64,000 nt of DNA from Flavobacterium ammoniigenes (lineage in GTDB: Bacteria > Bacteroidota > Bacteroidia > Flavobacteriales > Flavobacteriaceae): contig NZ_AP025184.1 of assembly GCF_020886055.1 (NCBI RefSeq), positions 434,001-498,000 on the forward strand. The letters run 5' to 3'. Positions 45,070 to 53,954 of this stretch are shown one piece after another. The position numbers and the translations under genes were made by a program. Each line of letters begins with the position of its first letter. The first letter of the stretch is position 1. The notes under the pieces were generated by a model. That model worked only from the letters and a program-made list of their open reading frames with translations. It had not been told where the DNA came from and did no database searches.

Positions 45070-46431
45070 ATGAAAATAGGAATTGACGCTATAGCTTTTG
45101 ACGTTGCTCAACTGCATTTACCCATAAAAACATTGGCATATGCCCGAAATATCGAACCCGAAAAACTTGAAAAAGGCTTGGGTTTAATTAAAATGACCTT
45201 GCCAGACGTTCATCAAGACACAGTAGTTTTTGGCGCCAACGCCTTAACCAAACTAGTAGTAGACAACCAAATTGACTTGAACGAAATTGCTAGAATATAT
45301 GTTGGTACCGAAAGTGCCATCGATAGCTCAAAACCCATTAGTTCGTTTTTAATTGCCTTAATGGAGCAAAAATTCGGAGAAGGTATTTTAGAAAATTGCG
45401 ACGTAGTCGATTTTACTTTTGCGTGTATTGGCGGGGTAGACGCCTTGCAAAACTGCTTGGACTTTGTGCGACTTAATCCAACTAAAAAAGCCATTGTTGT
45501 TACCACTGATTTTGCCAAATACGATTTGAATTCGACTGGTGAATACACTCAAGGGGCAGGAGCATTGGCGATGTTAGTAGCCGCCGATCCTAAAATAATT
45601 GCTTTCGAAAACGAATGGGCCACTAGCACTAAAGGCGTTTTTGATTTTTTCAAACCCTACCGAACAATTTCAAAAGAAGCCATCACTGGCAACAACGAAA
45701 ACAAGGTTTGGTTTGACAATTTAGAAGCCGAAATAGAAATCCACAAAGACCAACCTGTTTTTGATGGACAATATTCCAATCAATGTTATATGGATCGTAC
45801 ACGCAATGCCTACTTTGCATTCAAAAAACTACTAAACACAAATGAAACATTATACGCTACTTGGGAAAGCATCATCATGCACTTGCCGTATTCGTTTCAA
45901 GGGCGTCGCATGCTATCAGAAATTTATGCACTTGACGCAGCAAACCCAATTTTGACAGGGAATGAATCAACTGCCGATTATCAAAATAAATTGAAAGAGG
46001 TGAGTAAATCTGATGAATATCGTGCATTTGTAAACCAAAAATTACAGCCTGCCGAAATTGCCTCTTCACTAATAGGAAATTTATATACTGGCTCTATTTT
46101 TATGGGATTCCTGTCTACTTTAGCCCATTTTGCCAACACTAGTTCAACTATTACAGGGAAAAAATTCGGATTCTTAGCCTATGGAAGTGGTTCCAAATCA
46201 AAAGTGTTTGAAGGCACCATTCAAGCTGATTGGAAATTGGCTGTGGCCAAAGCACAACTGTTTGAAACATTGGAACAAAGTCATGAAATTGATTTTACTA
46301 CTTACGAAAAATTGCATAAAAAAGAGCAGAAACTAAGTGTGAAGACTCCAAAAAGCGAATGGGTACTAGACCGAATTGAAAATGAAAATCCAAATCTAAT
46401 TGGTGCTAGATATTACAAATGGATTGATTAG
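45070..46431 (+). CDS. Hydroxymethylglutaryl-CoA synthase family protein
   Basis: 453 residues of the thiolase superfamily, HMG-CoA synthase branch. The N-terminus MKIGIDAIAFDVAQLHLP is typical; the nucleophilic Cys is in DFTFACIGGVDALQNC near residue 118, after an acidic Glu region near 80. It condenses acetyl-CoA with acetoacetyl-CoA in the mevalonate route to isoprenoids, used in many flavobacteria. Other members make beta-branches in polyketides, but no such cluster is present. Confidence 0.85.
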   Translation: MKIGIDAIAFDVAQLHLPIKTLAYARNIEPEKLEKGLGLIKMTLPDVHQDTVVFGANALTKLVVDNQIDLNEIARIYVGTESAIDSSKPISSFLIALMEQKFGEGILENCDVVDFTFACIGGVDALQNCLDFVRLNPTKKAIVVTTDFAKYDLNSTGEYTQGAGALAMLVAADPKIIAFENEWATSTKGVFDFFKPYRTISKEAITGNNENKVWFDNLEAEIEIHKDQPVFDGQYSNQCYMDRTRNAYFAFKKLLNTNETLYATWESIIMHLPYSFQGRRMLSEIYALDAANPILTGNESTADYQNKLKEVSKSDEYRAFVNQKLQPAEIASSLIGNLYTGSIFMGFLSTLAHFANTSSTITGKKFGFLAYGSGSKSKVFEGTIQADWKLAVAKAQLFETLEQSHEIDFTTYEKLHKKEQKLSVKTPKSEWVLDRIENENPNLIGARYYKWID

Positions 46432-46459
46432 ATTTGTATTCTAATAAATTCTAATTCGT

Positions 46460-47752
46460 ATGAAATACCATCCAATAGACCGCAATTTATATATAAAAAA
46501 CCGCGCTAAATTCACGGCTCAAATGAAGCCGAAAAGTGTAGCCGTTTTTAATTCGAATGATATTTACCCTATCAGTGCCGATAGCACCATGCCATTTGCA
46601 CAACACCGCGATATCTTTTATCTAAGTGGTGTAGATCAGGAAGAAAGTATTTTGTTATTGTTTCCAGACGCACCCTATGAGCATCAAAGAGAGATGCTTT
46701 TTTTGAGAGAAACTAACGATCATATTGCGGTTTGGGAAGGTGAAAAATTGACCAAAGAACGTGCTTTTGAAGTGTCTGGAATTAAAACCGTGTATTGGTT
46801 AACCGAATTTGAAAAAGTGTTGTTTGAATTAATGACACATTCTGAAACGATCTATATCAACACCAATGAACATTATCGTGCTACTGTAGAAACGGAAACT
46901 CGCGAAGCCCGTTTTGTAAAATGGTGGAAAGAAAAGTATCCCGCTCATGCCGTAGCCAAAAGCAATCCGATATTGCAACGCCTTCGTTCGGTAAAAGAAA
47001 ATGTAGAATTGGAGTTAATTCAAAAAGCCTGCGATATTACTGAAAAAGGATTTAGAAGAGTTTTATCTTTTGTACAACCTGAGGTTGCTGAATATGAAAT
47101 CGAAGCCGAATTTGCACACGAATTCCTTCGCAATCGTTCCAAAGGTTTTGCGTATACTCCCATTATCGCATCGGGAAACAATGCCAATGTATTACACTAT
47201 ATTGAAAACAATCAAGTCTGTAAAGCAGGCGATTTGATTTTGCTAGACGTAGCGGCTGAATATGCCAACTATTCAAGTGATATGACAAGAACGATTCCCG
47301 TTTCAGGTCGTTTTACTGAAAGACAAAAAGCAGTTTACAATGCCGTTTTACGAGTAAAAAACGAAGCAACACAAATGCTAACGCCGGGTACTTTATGGAA
47401 ACAATACCATGTTGAAGTTGGCAAAGTAATGACATCTGAACTATTAAGTTTAGGTTTGATTGACAAAGCCGATGTACAAAACGAAAATCCGGATTGGCCT
47501 GCTTATAAAAAATATTTTATGCACGGCACGTCTCACCACATGGGATTAGATACACACGATTACGGAATTTTGACTGAGCCGATGCAAGCCAATATGGTGT
47601 TTACCGTAGAACCTGGAATATACATACCTGCAGAGGGCTTTGGTATACGTTTGGAAGATAATGTGGTCATTCAAGAAAAAGGATCTCCTTTCAACCTGAT
47701 GCGTAACATTCCAATTGAAGTAGAAGAAATTGAAAGTTTGATGAATGCTTAA
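46460..47752 (+). CDS. Xaa-Pro aminopeptidase (aminopeptidase P)
   Basis: 430 residues: an N-terminal AMP_N domain (about 1-130) and a C-terminal pita-bread metallopeptidase domain. The dinuclear metal ligands are visible: Asp in LLDVAAEY near residue 258 and SSDMTRT near 270, His in HGTSHHMGLDTHDYG near 355, Glu in VEPGIYIP near 385 and GIRLEDNVV near 398. It removes the residue before an N-terminal proline. No signal peptide. Confidence 0.94.
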   Translation: MKYHPIDRNLYIKNRAKFTAQMKPKSVAVFNSNDIYPISADSTMPFAQHRDIFYLSGVDQEESILLLFPDAPYEHQREMLFLRETNDHIAVWEGEKLTKERAFEVSGIKTVYWLTEFEKVLFELMTHSETIYINTNEHYRATVETETREARFVKWWKEKYPAHAVAKSNPILQRLRSVKENVELELIQKACDITEKGFRRVLSFVQPEVAEYEIEAEFAHEFLRNRSKGFAYTPIIASGNNANVLHYIENNQVCKAGDLILLDVAAEYANYSSDMTRTIPVSGRFTERQKAVYNAVLRVKNEATQMLTPGTLWKQYHVEVGKVMTSELLSLGLIDKADVQNENPDWPAYKKYFMHGTSHHMGLDTHDYGILTEPMQANMVFTVEPGIYIPAEGFGIRLEDNVVIQEKGSPFNLMRNIPIEVEEIESLMNA

Positions 47753-47772
47753 ATTGAAGAAAAAATAGACCC

Positions 47773-47803
47773 AAAACGGTTTGCGAAAGTAAGCCGTTTT
47801 TTA
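47773..47803 (+). terminator. Terminator after the aminopeptidase gene
   Basis: AAAACGGTTT pairs with AAGCCGTTTT around eight bases, then a T-run. Confidence 0.8.
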
Positions 47804-47853
47804 TTTGAATAAGTCAAACTGTACGCAATTTATAGTACATCATTTGAAAAAAC

Positions 47854-47885
47854 TTTGTGCTCTTTGTGTTTATAATTTACCTTTG
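47854..47885 (+). promoter_or_regulatory. Promoter of the alpha/beta hydrolase gene
   Basis: TTTG (47854-47857), 20 bases, TACCTTTG (47878-47885). The ATG at 47891 is only five bases after the -7 element, so the transcript may be leaderless. Confidence 0.65.
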
Positions 47886-47890
47886 CAACA

Positions 47891-48679
47891 ATGAAAACAA
47901 CCCATTTCAAAAACACCATAATCAGCTACACCGACCAAGGCAAAGGAACGGCAGTAGTCTTATTACATGGGTTTTTGGAAAACAAAAAAATGTGGGACGC
48001 TTTTATCCCAGAATGGAGCAAAAAATTCCGAATTATCACAATTGATTTATTGGGACATGGCGAAACGGGATGTATGGGGTATGTGCATTCCATGGAAAAC
48101 AACGCCGATGTTGTTCATGAAGTTCTAGCTGAATTACGTATACGAAGAGCAATTCTAGTAGGGCATTCTATGGGTGGTTATGTCGCTTTGGCTTTCGCTG
48201 AATTGTATCCCGATATGATGAAAGGTTTAGTGCTTTTAAACTCCACTTCAAGAGCCGATAGTAACGAGCGAAAAACCAATCGAGATCGCGCAATCAAAGC
48301 GGTAAAACAGTCGTTTCAAAATTTCATTTCCTTGTCCATCTCCAATTTGTTTAGTGAAGAAAACAGAGAGCGTCTTTCGGAATCTATTGAAAATGTAAAA
48401 AAAGAGGCGCTTAAAACCCCTTTGCAAGGAATTGTAGCCTCATTAGAAGGAATGAAAATTCGAATTGACAGAGAAGTTTTATTGCATTTAACCCCTTATC
48501 CTAAACTATTAGTGTTAGGAAAAAAAGACCCTGTTTTAAACTTTGAAGAAACCAAAGAACAAATTGAAGACACACAAGTGCAATTGTTGAGTTTCCCTGA
48601 CGGGCATATGTCGCACATTGAAAATCAAGATGCACTGCGTGTCGCATTAATGGCGTTTTTTAAATCAGTGAAATCCTAA
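47891..48679 (+). CDS. Alpha/beta-fold hydrolase
   Basis: 262 residues. The nucleophile motif GHSMGGYVALAFAELYPD is near residue 97; LLHGFLENKKMWDAF near 26 gives the oxyanion His-Gly; the acid is in LGKKDPVLNF near 213 and the His in PDGHMSHIEN near 240. This is the MhpC/BioH-like group. Substrate not identifiable. Its stop overlaps the stop of the convergent AddB-like gene by four bases. Confidence 0.85.
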   Translation: MKTTHFKNTIISYTDQGKGTAVVLLHGFLENKKMWDAFIPEWSKKFRIITIDLLGHGETGCMGYVHSMENNADVVHEVLAELRIRRAILVGHSMGGYVALAFAELYPDMMKGLVLLNSTSRADSNERKTNRDRAIKAVKQSFQNFISLSISNLFSEENRERLSESIENVKKEALKTPLQGIVASLEGMKIRIDREVLLHLTPYPKLLVLGKKDPVLNFEETKEQIEDTQVQLLSFPDGHMSHIENQDALRVALMAFFKSVKS

Positions 48680-51441
48680 TTTATTTTTTCTTTAAACGGA
48701 ATTGTTTCGTCCAAAATTTCAGAAAGTAACAGGACAATTTGTTCTAAATAATGATTTAGAATTTCTTCCTCTATATTTTTAGTTTCTTCTTTTCCTGATT
48801 TAAAATTGAAAGGCAAAAATCCTTCTTTTAGGTTTTTAAAGGAGATGATTCCAGCTTCAATTGGTACTCCTTTTGCTTCTTTCTCAAACATATAGGCATA
48901 GGCCAATACTTGGATGATTTTTTCGTTTTTAATATCGAGCGTCAAATCATCCCAACTGCGTAAAGCGACGGTTCCTTTTTCTACTTTTCCGGTTTTATAG
49001 TCAATAATTCGGATGACTCCATCACGGTTTTCAATTCGGTCTACATTTCCTTTGATCAAAACTGGAAAAGGCAATTTCGGATGTTCTAAAAGCCTTTCGT
49101 AGGTTTGTTCCAAAGCAATGATTTGAACTTGTTCTCCCTTTTTAACGCTTTCTAATTCTACTTTTAGAAAGTTAGACACATTGCGTTTAGCGACTTCAAA
49201 AGCCAATAAATTGCGGCCTTTTTTGATTTCGCCTTCTTTGTAGACTAATTTGAATTGCTTCAAAACTTCGACATCAATTTGCTTGAAGCATTGTTGTAAG
49301 TCCGACTCAGAAATCAATCTTCCAATAAAAGGCTCGTAAAGGGTTTTTAAAGTTTCGTGTATAATAGTTCCTAGCGTATTCAAGGCGATGCTTTCTTCTA
49401 CCTCTTCCACTTCGCGAATGCGCAGTATTTTTTGAAAATAAAAATCTATTGGATTCCGAATGTATTTGGTCAATGCCGAAGGAGAAAAACCCTGCTCTGC
49501 AATTTCTTTTAAACGCAACATCACCGCCGCTGACTTTGGCACTTCCATAGGCACATAAGCCGTGTCCGGCAAAACTGCATTGTAAATTTCTTGCGTCAAA
49601 GTATGCTTGGGTTGTCTTTCAACATCCAGCTGGGTAATAAATCTGCTTTTTTCGCCAGCATCCATGCCTTCGCTTTCAGTGTTGTACAACAAATATATAT
49701 TGGTAGCTCGTTGTAGTAAATGATAAAAGTGGTAGGTATAAATGGCGTCTTTTTCTTTGAAAGTGGGCAAGCCTAACTCGCGTTTCACATCATAGGGAAT
49801 AAATGAATTCGACGATTTGCCGGCGGGAAATTTGCCCTCATTCATTGAGGTGACAATTACGGTATCAAAATCCAAAACCCTACTTTCTAACACACCCATA
49901 ATTTGCAAGCCATTCAAAGGTTCGCCTTCAAAGGAAACTTCGGCCACATCAATCACTTGTTTGTAAATCGCATACAAGGTTTCAATTTTATCGATATGTT
50001 GGTGTTTGGAATAGTAGGTGATCAATTTATTAATCACTTTGAAAATAGCAAAAACAAACGCCTTTGTTATTTTTTCCTCTTCATTATCATTACTCAAATT
50101 ATTTTTTAAAGTCTCTAGTAAATTAATAATTGTTTCCAAAACGGGCACTGCACCTGTTTCCCATTTTTTGAAAAGCAACAAAAACAATTCGCTAGGATTT
50201 GGGTTTAAATCCAATAATTTTTGGTGGGTTATAAACGTATAATTATTGGCATTAATGAGGCGCACTAATTCCCTTGTTTTGGCGTAGGGTTCTATTAATG
50301 GATGGGTCAATATATCCAAAACTTCTTTGTAATACAACACATATCCTTTGTTATTTCTTGACAAAGAATTGGTGTGCATTTTAAATAATTTGGCTACCAA
50401 AATTTGGGCTGGGTTATTCTTAGCCGAATATCCCATGGTTATATTCAAAGCACCCACCGAAGCCGGTAACGAATACATTAAAGGAACGAGCAAGCTTTCT
50501 TCACCCAAAACAACCGCTACTTTATCTAAGGATTTTTCAGGATGATTTTCAATAGTTTGTTCCAATATACTTCCTGCAATTTTGGCTTGCCCCACTGACT
50601 TTGGGGTACCAATAACTTGAATATTCTTTGTGGCTGAAAAATCATCTACAATCCATTCAAAAGGATGTGTTTTGTAGTACTTCCAATTTTCTTTAAATCG
50701 TCGTAAAAAGTGACCTGCATCATGATACGGATCGTTGAGAAAGGTTTGATCTGCATCCCAATATATTTTGGCTTGACCAACAGATAAAAGTTCTTGAACA
50801 ATTTTTTCTTCGGCAGCATTTAAAGCATTAAATCCCGCAAAGACAAATTGTTTACTGGGAACGGTATTTAAAAAATGAATTAAATTTTGAACCGCTTCTC
50901 TATAAATTAACCCTTGGTATCCAATTCCTTTTGCTAGTAAATGATCGTATAATGATTGGTAATAGTTGGGCAACAACTTCCAAAAATCAATATAGTTTTC
51001 GAGTAATTGAGTTTTGTCTTCAACTTCAATACCCCATTTTTTAATATCCTCTATATCTTTCAAATAAGAAAGCACATGTGAGGGTTCTAATAAGTACCGA
51101 TCAATTTCATTAAAATCTTGTAAAAGGGTTTTGGCCCAATTGGCAAACAATTCAAATGATTGTTGTTGAGCGCTTGGAGTAATGGACAAATAAACTTCAT
51201 AAAATTCAAACAATTGTTCTATTGCATCTACAGAACGTATTCCAGCTATATGTTGAACAAAATCTTCAATACTTATTATTTCAGGAGAAATCACGGTTTG
51301 ACTCAACTGATTTTTAACAGCTTCTATTAAAAAAACCTTGGCTCTTTTATTAGGTAGAACAATAACCGTATCTGATAATTGATCAGAATGGTTATCGATT
51401 AGTAGCGTAGCGATTTTGTTTAAAAAAGAAGTGTTTGTCAT
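48676..51441 (-). CDS. AddB-like nuclease subunit, PD-(D/E)XK
   Basis: 921 residues. A helicase-like N-terminal region (inactive type: no good Walker A) is followed by a C-terminal PD-(D/E)XK nuclease domain, where KGNVDRIENRDGVIRIIDYKTG near residue 790 holds the Asp and the DYK motif. This is the usual Bacteroidota partner of the AddA-like protein encoded at 53955. Together they process double-strand breaks for recombination. The two genes are separated by two OmpA-type genes on the same strand. Confidence 0.85.
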   Translation of the reverse strand: MTNTSFLNKIATLLIDNHSDQLSDTVIVLPNKRAKVFLIEAVKNQLSQTVISPEIISIEDFVQHIAGIRSVDAIEQLFEFYEVYLSITPSAQQQSFELFANWAKTLLQDFNEIDRYLLEPSHVLSYLKDIEDIKKWGIEVEDKTQLLENYIDFWKLLPNYYQSLYDHLLAKGIGYQGLIYREAVQNLIHFLNTVPSKQFVFAGFNALNAAEEKIVQELLSVGQAKIYWDADQTFLNDPYHDAGHFLRRFKENWKYYKTHPFEWIVDDFSATKNIQVIGTPKSVGQAKIAGSILEQTIENHPEKSLDKVAVVLGEESLLVPLMYSLPASVGALNITMGYSAKNNPAQILVAKLFKMHTNSLSRNNKGYVLYYKEVLDILTHPLIEPYAKTRELVRLINANNYTFITHQKLLDLNPNPSELFLLLFKKWETGAVPVLETIINLLETLKNNLSNDNEEEKITKAFVFAIFKVINKLITYYSKHQHIDKIETLYAIYKQVIDVAEVSFEGEPLNGLQIMGVLESRVLDFDTVIVTSMNEGKFPAGKSSNSFIPYDVKRELGLPTFKEKDAIYTYHFYHLLQRATNIYLLYNTESEGMDAGEKSRFITQLDVERQPKHTLTQEIYNAVLPDTAYVPMEVPKSAAVMLRLKEIAEQGFSPSALTKYIRNPIDFYFQKILRIREVEEVEESIALNTLGTIIHETLKTLYEPFIGRLISESDLQQCFKQIDVEVLKQFKLVYKEGEIKKGRNLLAFEVAKRNVSNFLKVELESVKKGEQVQIIALEQTYERLLEHPKLPFPVLIKGNVDRIENRDGVIRIIDYKTGKVEKGTVALRSWDDLTLDIKNEKIIQVLAYAYMFEKEAKGVPIEAGIISFKNLKEGFLPFNFKSGKEETKNIEEEILNHYLEQIVLLLSEILDETIPFKEKIN

Positions 51442-51452
51442 TCTATAAAAAT

Positions 51453-51483
51453 AAAAAAACGCCCTGATAAATCAGGGCGTTTT
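51453..51483 (-). terminator. Terminator of the OmpA-family gene
   Basis: ACGCCCTGAT AA ATCAGGGCGT, a near-perfect 10-bp hairpin, with A-run on the left for minus-strand transcripts. Confidence 0.92.
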
Positions 51484-51504
51484 CTAAAAAATATTTGAGG
51501 TGTA

Positions 51505-52917
51505 TTATTTTTGTAATACTACTTCTGTTCTTCTGTTTTTAGCTTTTCCAGCTGCAGTTTTATTAGAAGCAACTGGTTTGCTTTCTCCATAACCAATAGC
51601 AGTTAAATTTTCAGCTTTCAAACCTCTTTCGATTAATGCGTTTCTAACAACATCAGCTCTTTCTTGAGATAATTTTTGGTTAGATACCTCTGAACCATCA
51701 CTATCAGTATGTCCTTCAATACTAAATTTAGCAGTTGGATATTGTTTTAACAAAGTTGAAATCGACTCAATTTTAACCGGTACATCTTCTGATCTAAAAG
51801 TAGATTTACCTGTATGAAAGTAAATTGATTTTGCATCAGCACTAATTTTATCTAAGTCAGCCGCTGTTACTTCTGGACAACCTTTGTTGCTCAAAAGTCC
51901 CGCCACTTCTGGACAAGCATCATCTTTATCAGCTACGCCATCATTATCAGTATCTGGCCAAGGACAACCTGCGTTTTCTTTAGGCCCTGCAACAGATGGA
52001 CATTTATCATCTTTATCTGCAATTCCATCTTTATCTGCATCTGGACAACCTTTTAAAGTAGCTAAACCAGCTACTTGTGGGCAGGCATCATCAGCATCAG
52101 TAATTCCATCAGCATCAGCATCTGGACAACCATTCAAAGCAGCTAAACCAGCAACCTCTGGACAAGCGTCAATTCCGTCAACAATTCCGTCACCATCTGT
52201 ATCAGGACAACCATTGAATTGTTTCAATCCAGCAACTTCTGGACAAGCGTCTTCTTTATCATAAATTCCGTCTTTATCAGTATCAGTACCTCCAAATTTG
52301 AAAATCAATCCTGCAGTATGTTGAAAATAAGAAGGCGCATCAGGAATGCCAGCAGTTACTCTTTCTCCATATGATTTTTTATATTTTGAAGCTAATTCAA
52401 AACCTATATTTTCAGAAATCCAAAAAGTAACTCCAGCTCCTGTGTTAATGGTACCGTAGCTTGCATCTCCTAAAAATGTATAACCACCTCCTAAAGAAAG
52501 TGAAGGATCAATTACTTTTGATTTGATTAAAGATTGAAAACTGTATTTAAGAGTAGCATCAATTCCGTAATAAATTAAATCTCCAGGGTTTGAAACTACA
52601 TATCCATTTGCTGAGCTATAGTTTACAAATTTATCGATTTTGTTTACTGAACCGGAAACACCAAATGAGAAATTGTCCCCAATATATTTATTTACACCAA
52701 TGTAAGATATAGATGGAAGAATATTCCAGTTTTCTTTTATTGCAAATGGTTGCGAAAAATGGCGGTCTAGCCAGTTATTCCCTCCGCCAGCGCTTGTTTT
52801 AGTGTCAATTGCGTTAACTCCAAAAGAGAAAGCCCATGGATTGTTACTATCTTGTGCGTTTGAGCTTAAACCCAAAATCATCATTGTTACAACTACAATT
52901 TTGTTAAAATGTTTCAT
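51505..52917 (-). CDS. OmpA-family protein with thrombospondin type 3 repeats
   Basis: 470 residues. Signal peptide (about 1-21), an N-terminal beta-barrel (to about 205), then five Asp-rich calcium-binding thrombospondin type 3 repeats (about 213-350) each near DTDGDGI...[12 protein letters not shown], and a C-terminal OmpA/MotB peptidoglycan-binding domain (about 360-470, with [10 protein letters not shown] and RRTEV). It links the outer membrane to peptidoglycan. The near neighbour at 53126 is a paralogue of only the barrel part. Confidence 0.94.
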   Translation of the reverse strand: MKHFNKIVVVTMMILGLSSNAQDSNNPWAFSFGVNAIDTKTSAGGGNNWLDRHFSQPFAIKENWNILPSISYIGVNKYIGDNFSFGVSGSVNKIDKFVNYSSANGYVVSNPGDLIYYGIDATLKYSFQSLIKSKVIDPSLSLGGGYTFLGDASYGTINTGAGVTFWISENIGFELASKYKKSYGERVTAGIPDAPSYFQHTAGLIFKFGGTDTDKDGIYDKEDACPEVAGLKQFNGCPDTDGDGIVDGIDACPEVAGLAALNGCPDADADGITDADDACPQVAGLATLKGCPDADKDGIADKDDKCPSVAGPKENAGCPWPDTDNDGVADKDDACPEVAGLLSNKGCPEVTAADLDKISADAKSIYFHTGKSTFRSEDVPVKIESISTLLKQYPTAKFSIEGHTDSDGSEVSNQKLSQERADVVRNALIERGLKAENLTAIGYGESKPVASNKTAAGKAKNRRTEVVLQK

Positions 52918-52953
52918 ATTTGATTTATTAAATTACTTATAAGTTATTTATAA

Positions 52954-52984
52954 CAAAAGTAGGGCGTAATTATTAAACAGCAAA
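52954..52984 (-). promoter_or_regulatory. Promoter of the OmpA-family gene
   Basis: Minus strand: TTTG (52981-52984), 19 bases, TACTTTTG (52954-52961). The -7 element ends 36 bases before the start codon. Confidence 0.7.
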
Positions 52985-53064
52985 ATTATTATTTGGTTAA
53001 ATATCCTACTTTGCTATTTATGAACAATTTAGAATCATTTAAATTATATCAATTAGATGTAATT

Positions 53065-53100
53065 AAAAAAAGCATCTTTATTAATAAAGATGCTTTTTTT
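53065..53100 (-). terminator. Terminator of the barrel paralogue
   Basis: AGCATCTTTATT and AATAAAGATGCT form a 12-bp perfect stem with A-run and T-run on both sides, so it works in either direction. Confidence 0.9.
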
Positions 53101-53125
53101 AATTGTATGACTAATTTATAATTGC

Positions 53126-53773
53126 CTACTTTTCTCCAAATTTTACTACTAATCCTAATGAATGTTGCATCATTGAAGGCGCATATGCCGCTTTTAAAAT
53201 TTCTCTTTCTTCAAATGATTTAACATATTTAGTAGCATATTCTAAACCTACTGTTTTTGATGCCCAATAAACAACTCCAATTCCAGGGCTAACTGTTTGA
53301 TATGAGTTATCTCCTAAAGTAGAATAGCCTAATCCTAATGAAATTGAAGGGTCAATTTTTTCAGATTTTAAAGCAGATTTTAAACTATATTTAACAAAAC
53401 CTTCTATTCCATAGTACTTAAGATCTCCAGGGTTAGATACTTTATATCCTGTGTAATCACGAGTAACATATTTAGATACTTTATTTAAAGATCCTGAAAG
53501 CCCAATAGAGAAATTATCTCCTACGTATCTTGATACTCCAACATAAGATAGCACAGGTAATACATTCCAATTATCTTTTACTGAATATGCTTGAGAAAAA
53601 TGACCGTCAAACCAGGTACCACTTGGCCAATTGTTTCCGCCTCCTGCACTTGTTTTGGTATCCAAAGCATTTACTCCAAAAGAAACTGCCCATGGATTGT
53701 TACTATCTTGTGCCTGAGCATTTAATCCAACAATCAATACAACAGCAATGATAATTTTGTTAAGATGTTTCAT
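53126..53773 (-). CDS. OmpA-like beta-barrel paralogue without OmpA domain
   Basis: 215 residues with a signal peptide. Residues 20-215 align along their length with the barrel part of the 470-residue neighbour (for example [25 protein letters not shown] at the mature start). No calcium repeats and no OmpA domain follow; it ends in a normal stop with its own promoter and terminator. It is a complete outer membrane barrel rather than a broken gene. Confidence 0.85.
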   Translation of the reverse strand: MKHLNKIIIAVVLIVGLNAQAQDSNNPWAVSFGVNALDTKTSAGGGNNWPSGTWFDGHFSQAYSVKDNWNVLPVLSYVGVSRYVGDNFSIGLSGSLNKVSKYVTRDYTGYKVSNPGDLKYYGIEGFVKYSLKSALKSEKIDPSISLGLGYSTLGDNSYQTVSPGIGVVYWASKTVGLEYATKYVKSFEEREILKAAYAPSMMQHSLGLVVKFGEK

Positions 53774-53820
53774 AGTTTATTTTAATTTATGATTTCTATA
53801 ATTAATTTTAAAATTCTTAA

Positions 53821-53851
53821 CAAAAATAGAATCATATTTTAGAAAAGCAAA
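53821..53851 (-). promoter_or_regulatory. Promoter of the barrel paralogue
   Basis: Minus strand: TTTG (53848-53851), 19 bases, TATTTTTG (53821-53828). Same architecture as the paralogue at 52954-52984. Confidence 0.7.
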
Positions 53852-53954
53852 ACATTTATCAATAAAATTCAAATCGGTTATTTTAAGCCCTATTTATATT
53901 CGTTGATTTGTATTTGAAATCCTCTAAAAATTCCTTTTGTTTTTTTTCATAAAA

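Noticed and set aside
51884..52264. Tandem DNA repeats that might be a CRISPR array
   Set aside because: The repetition follows codons of the thrombospondin type 3 repeats, with no uniform repeat-spacer pattern and no cas genes.
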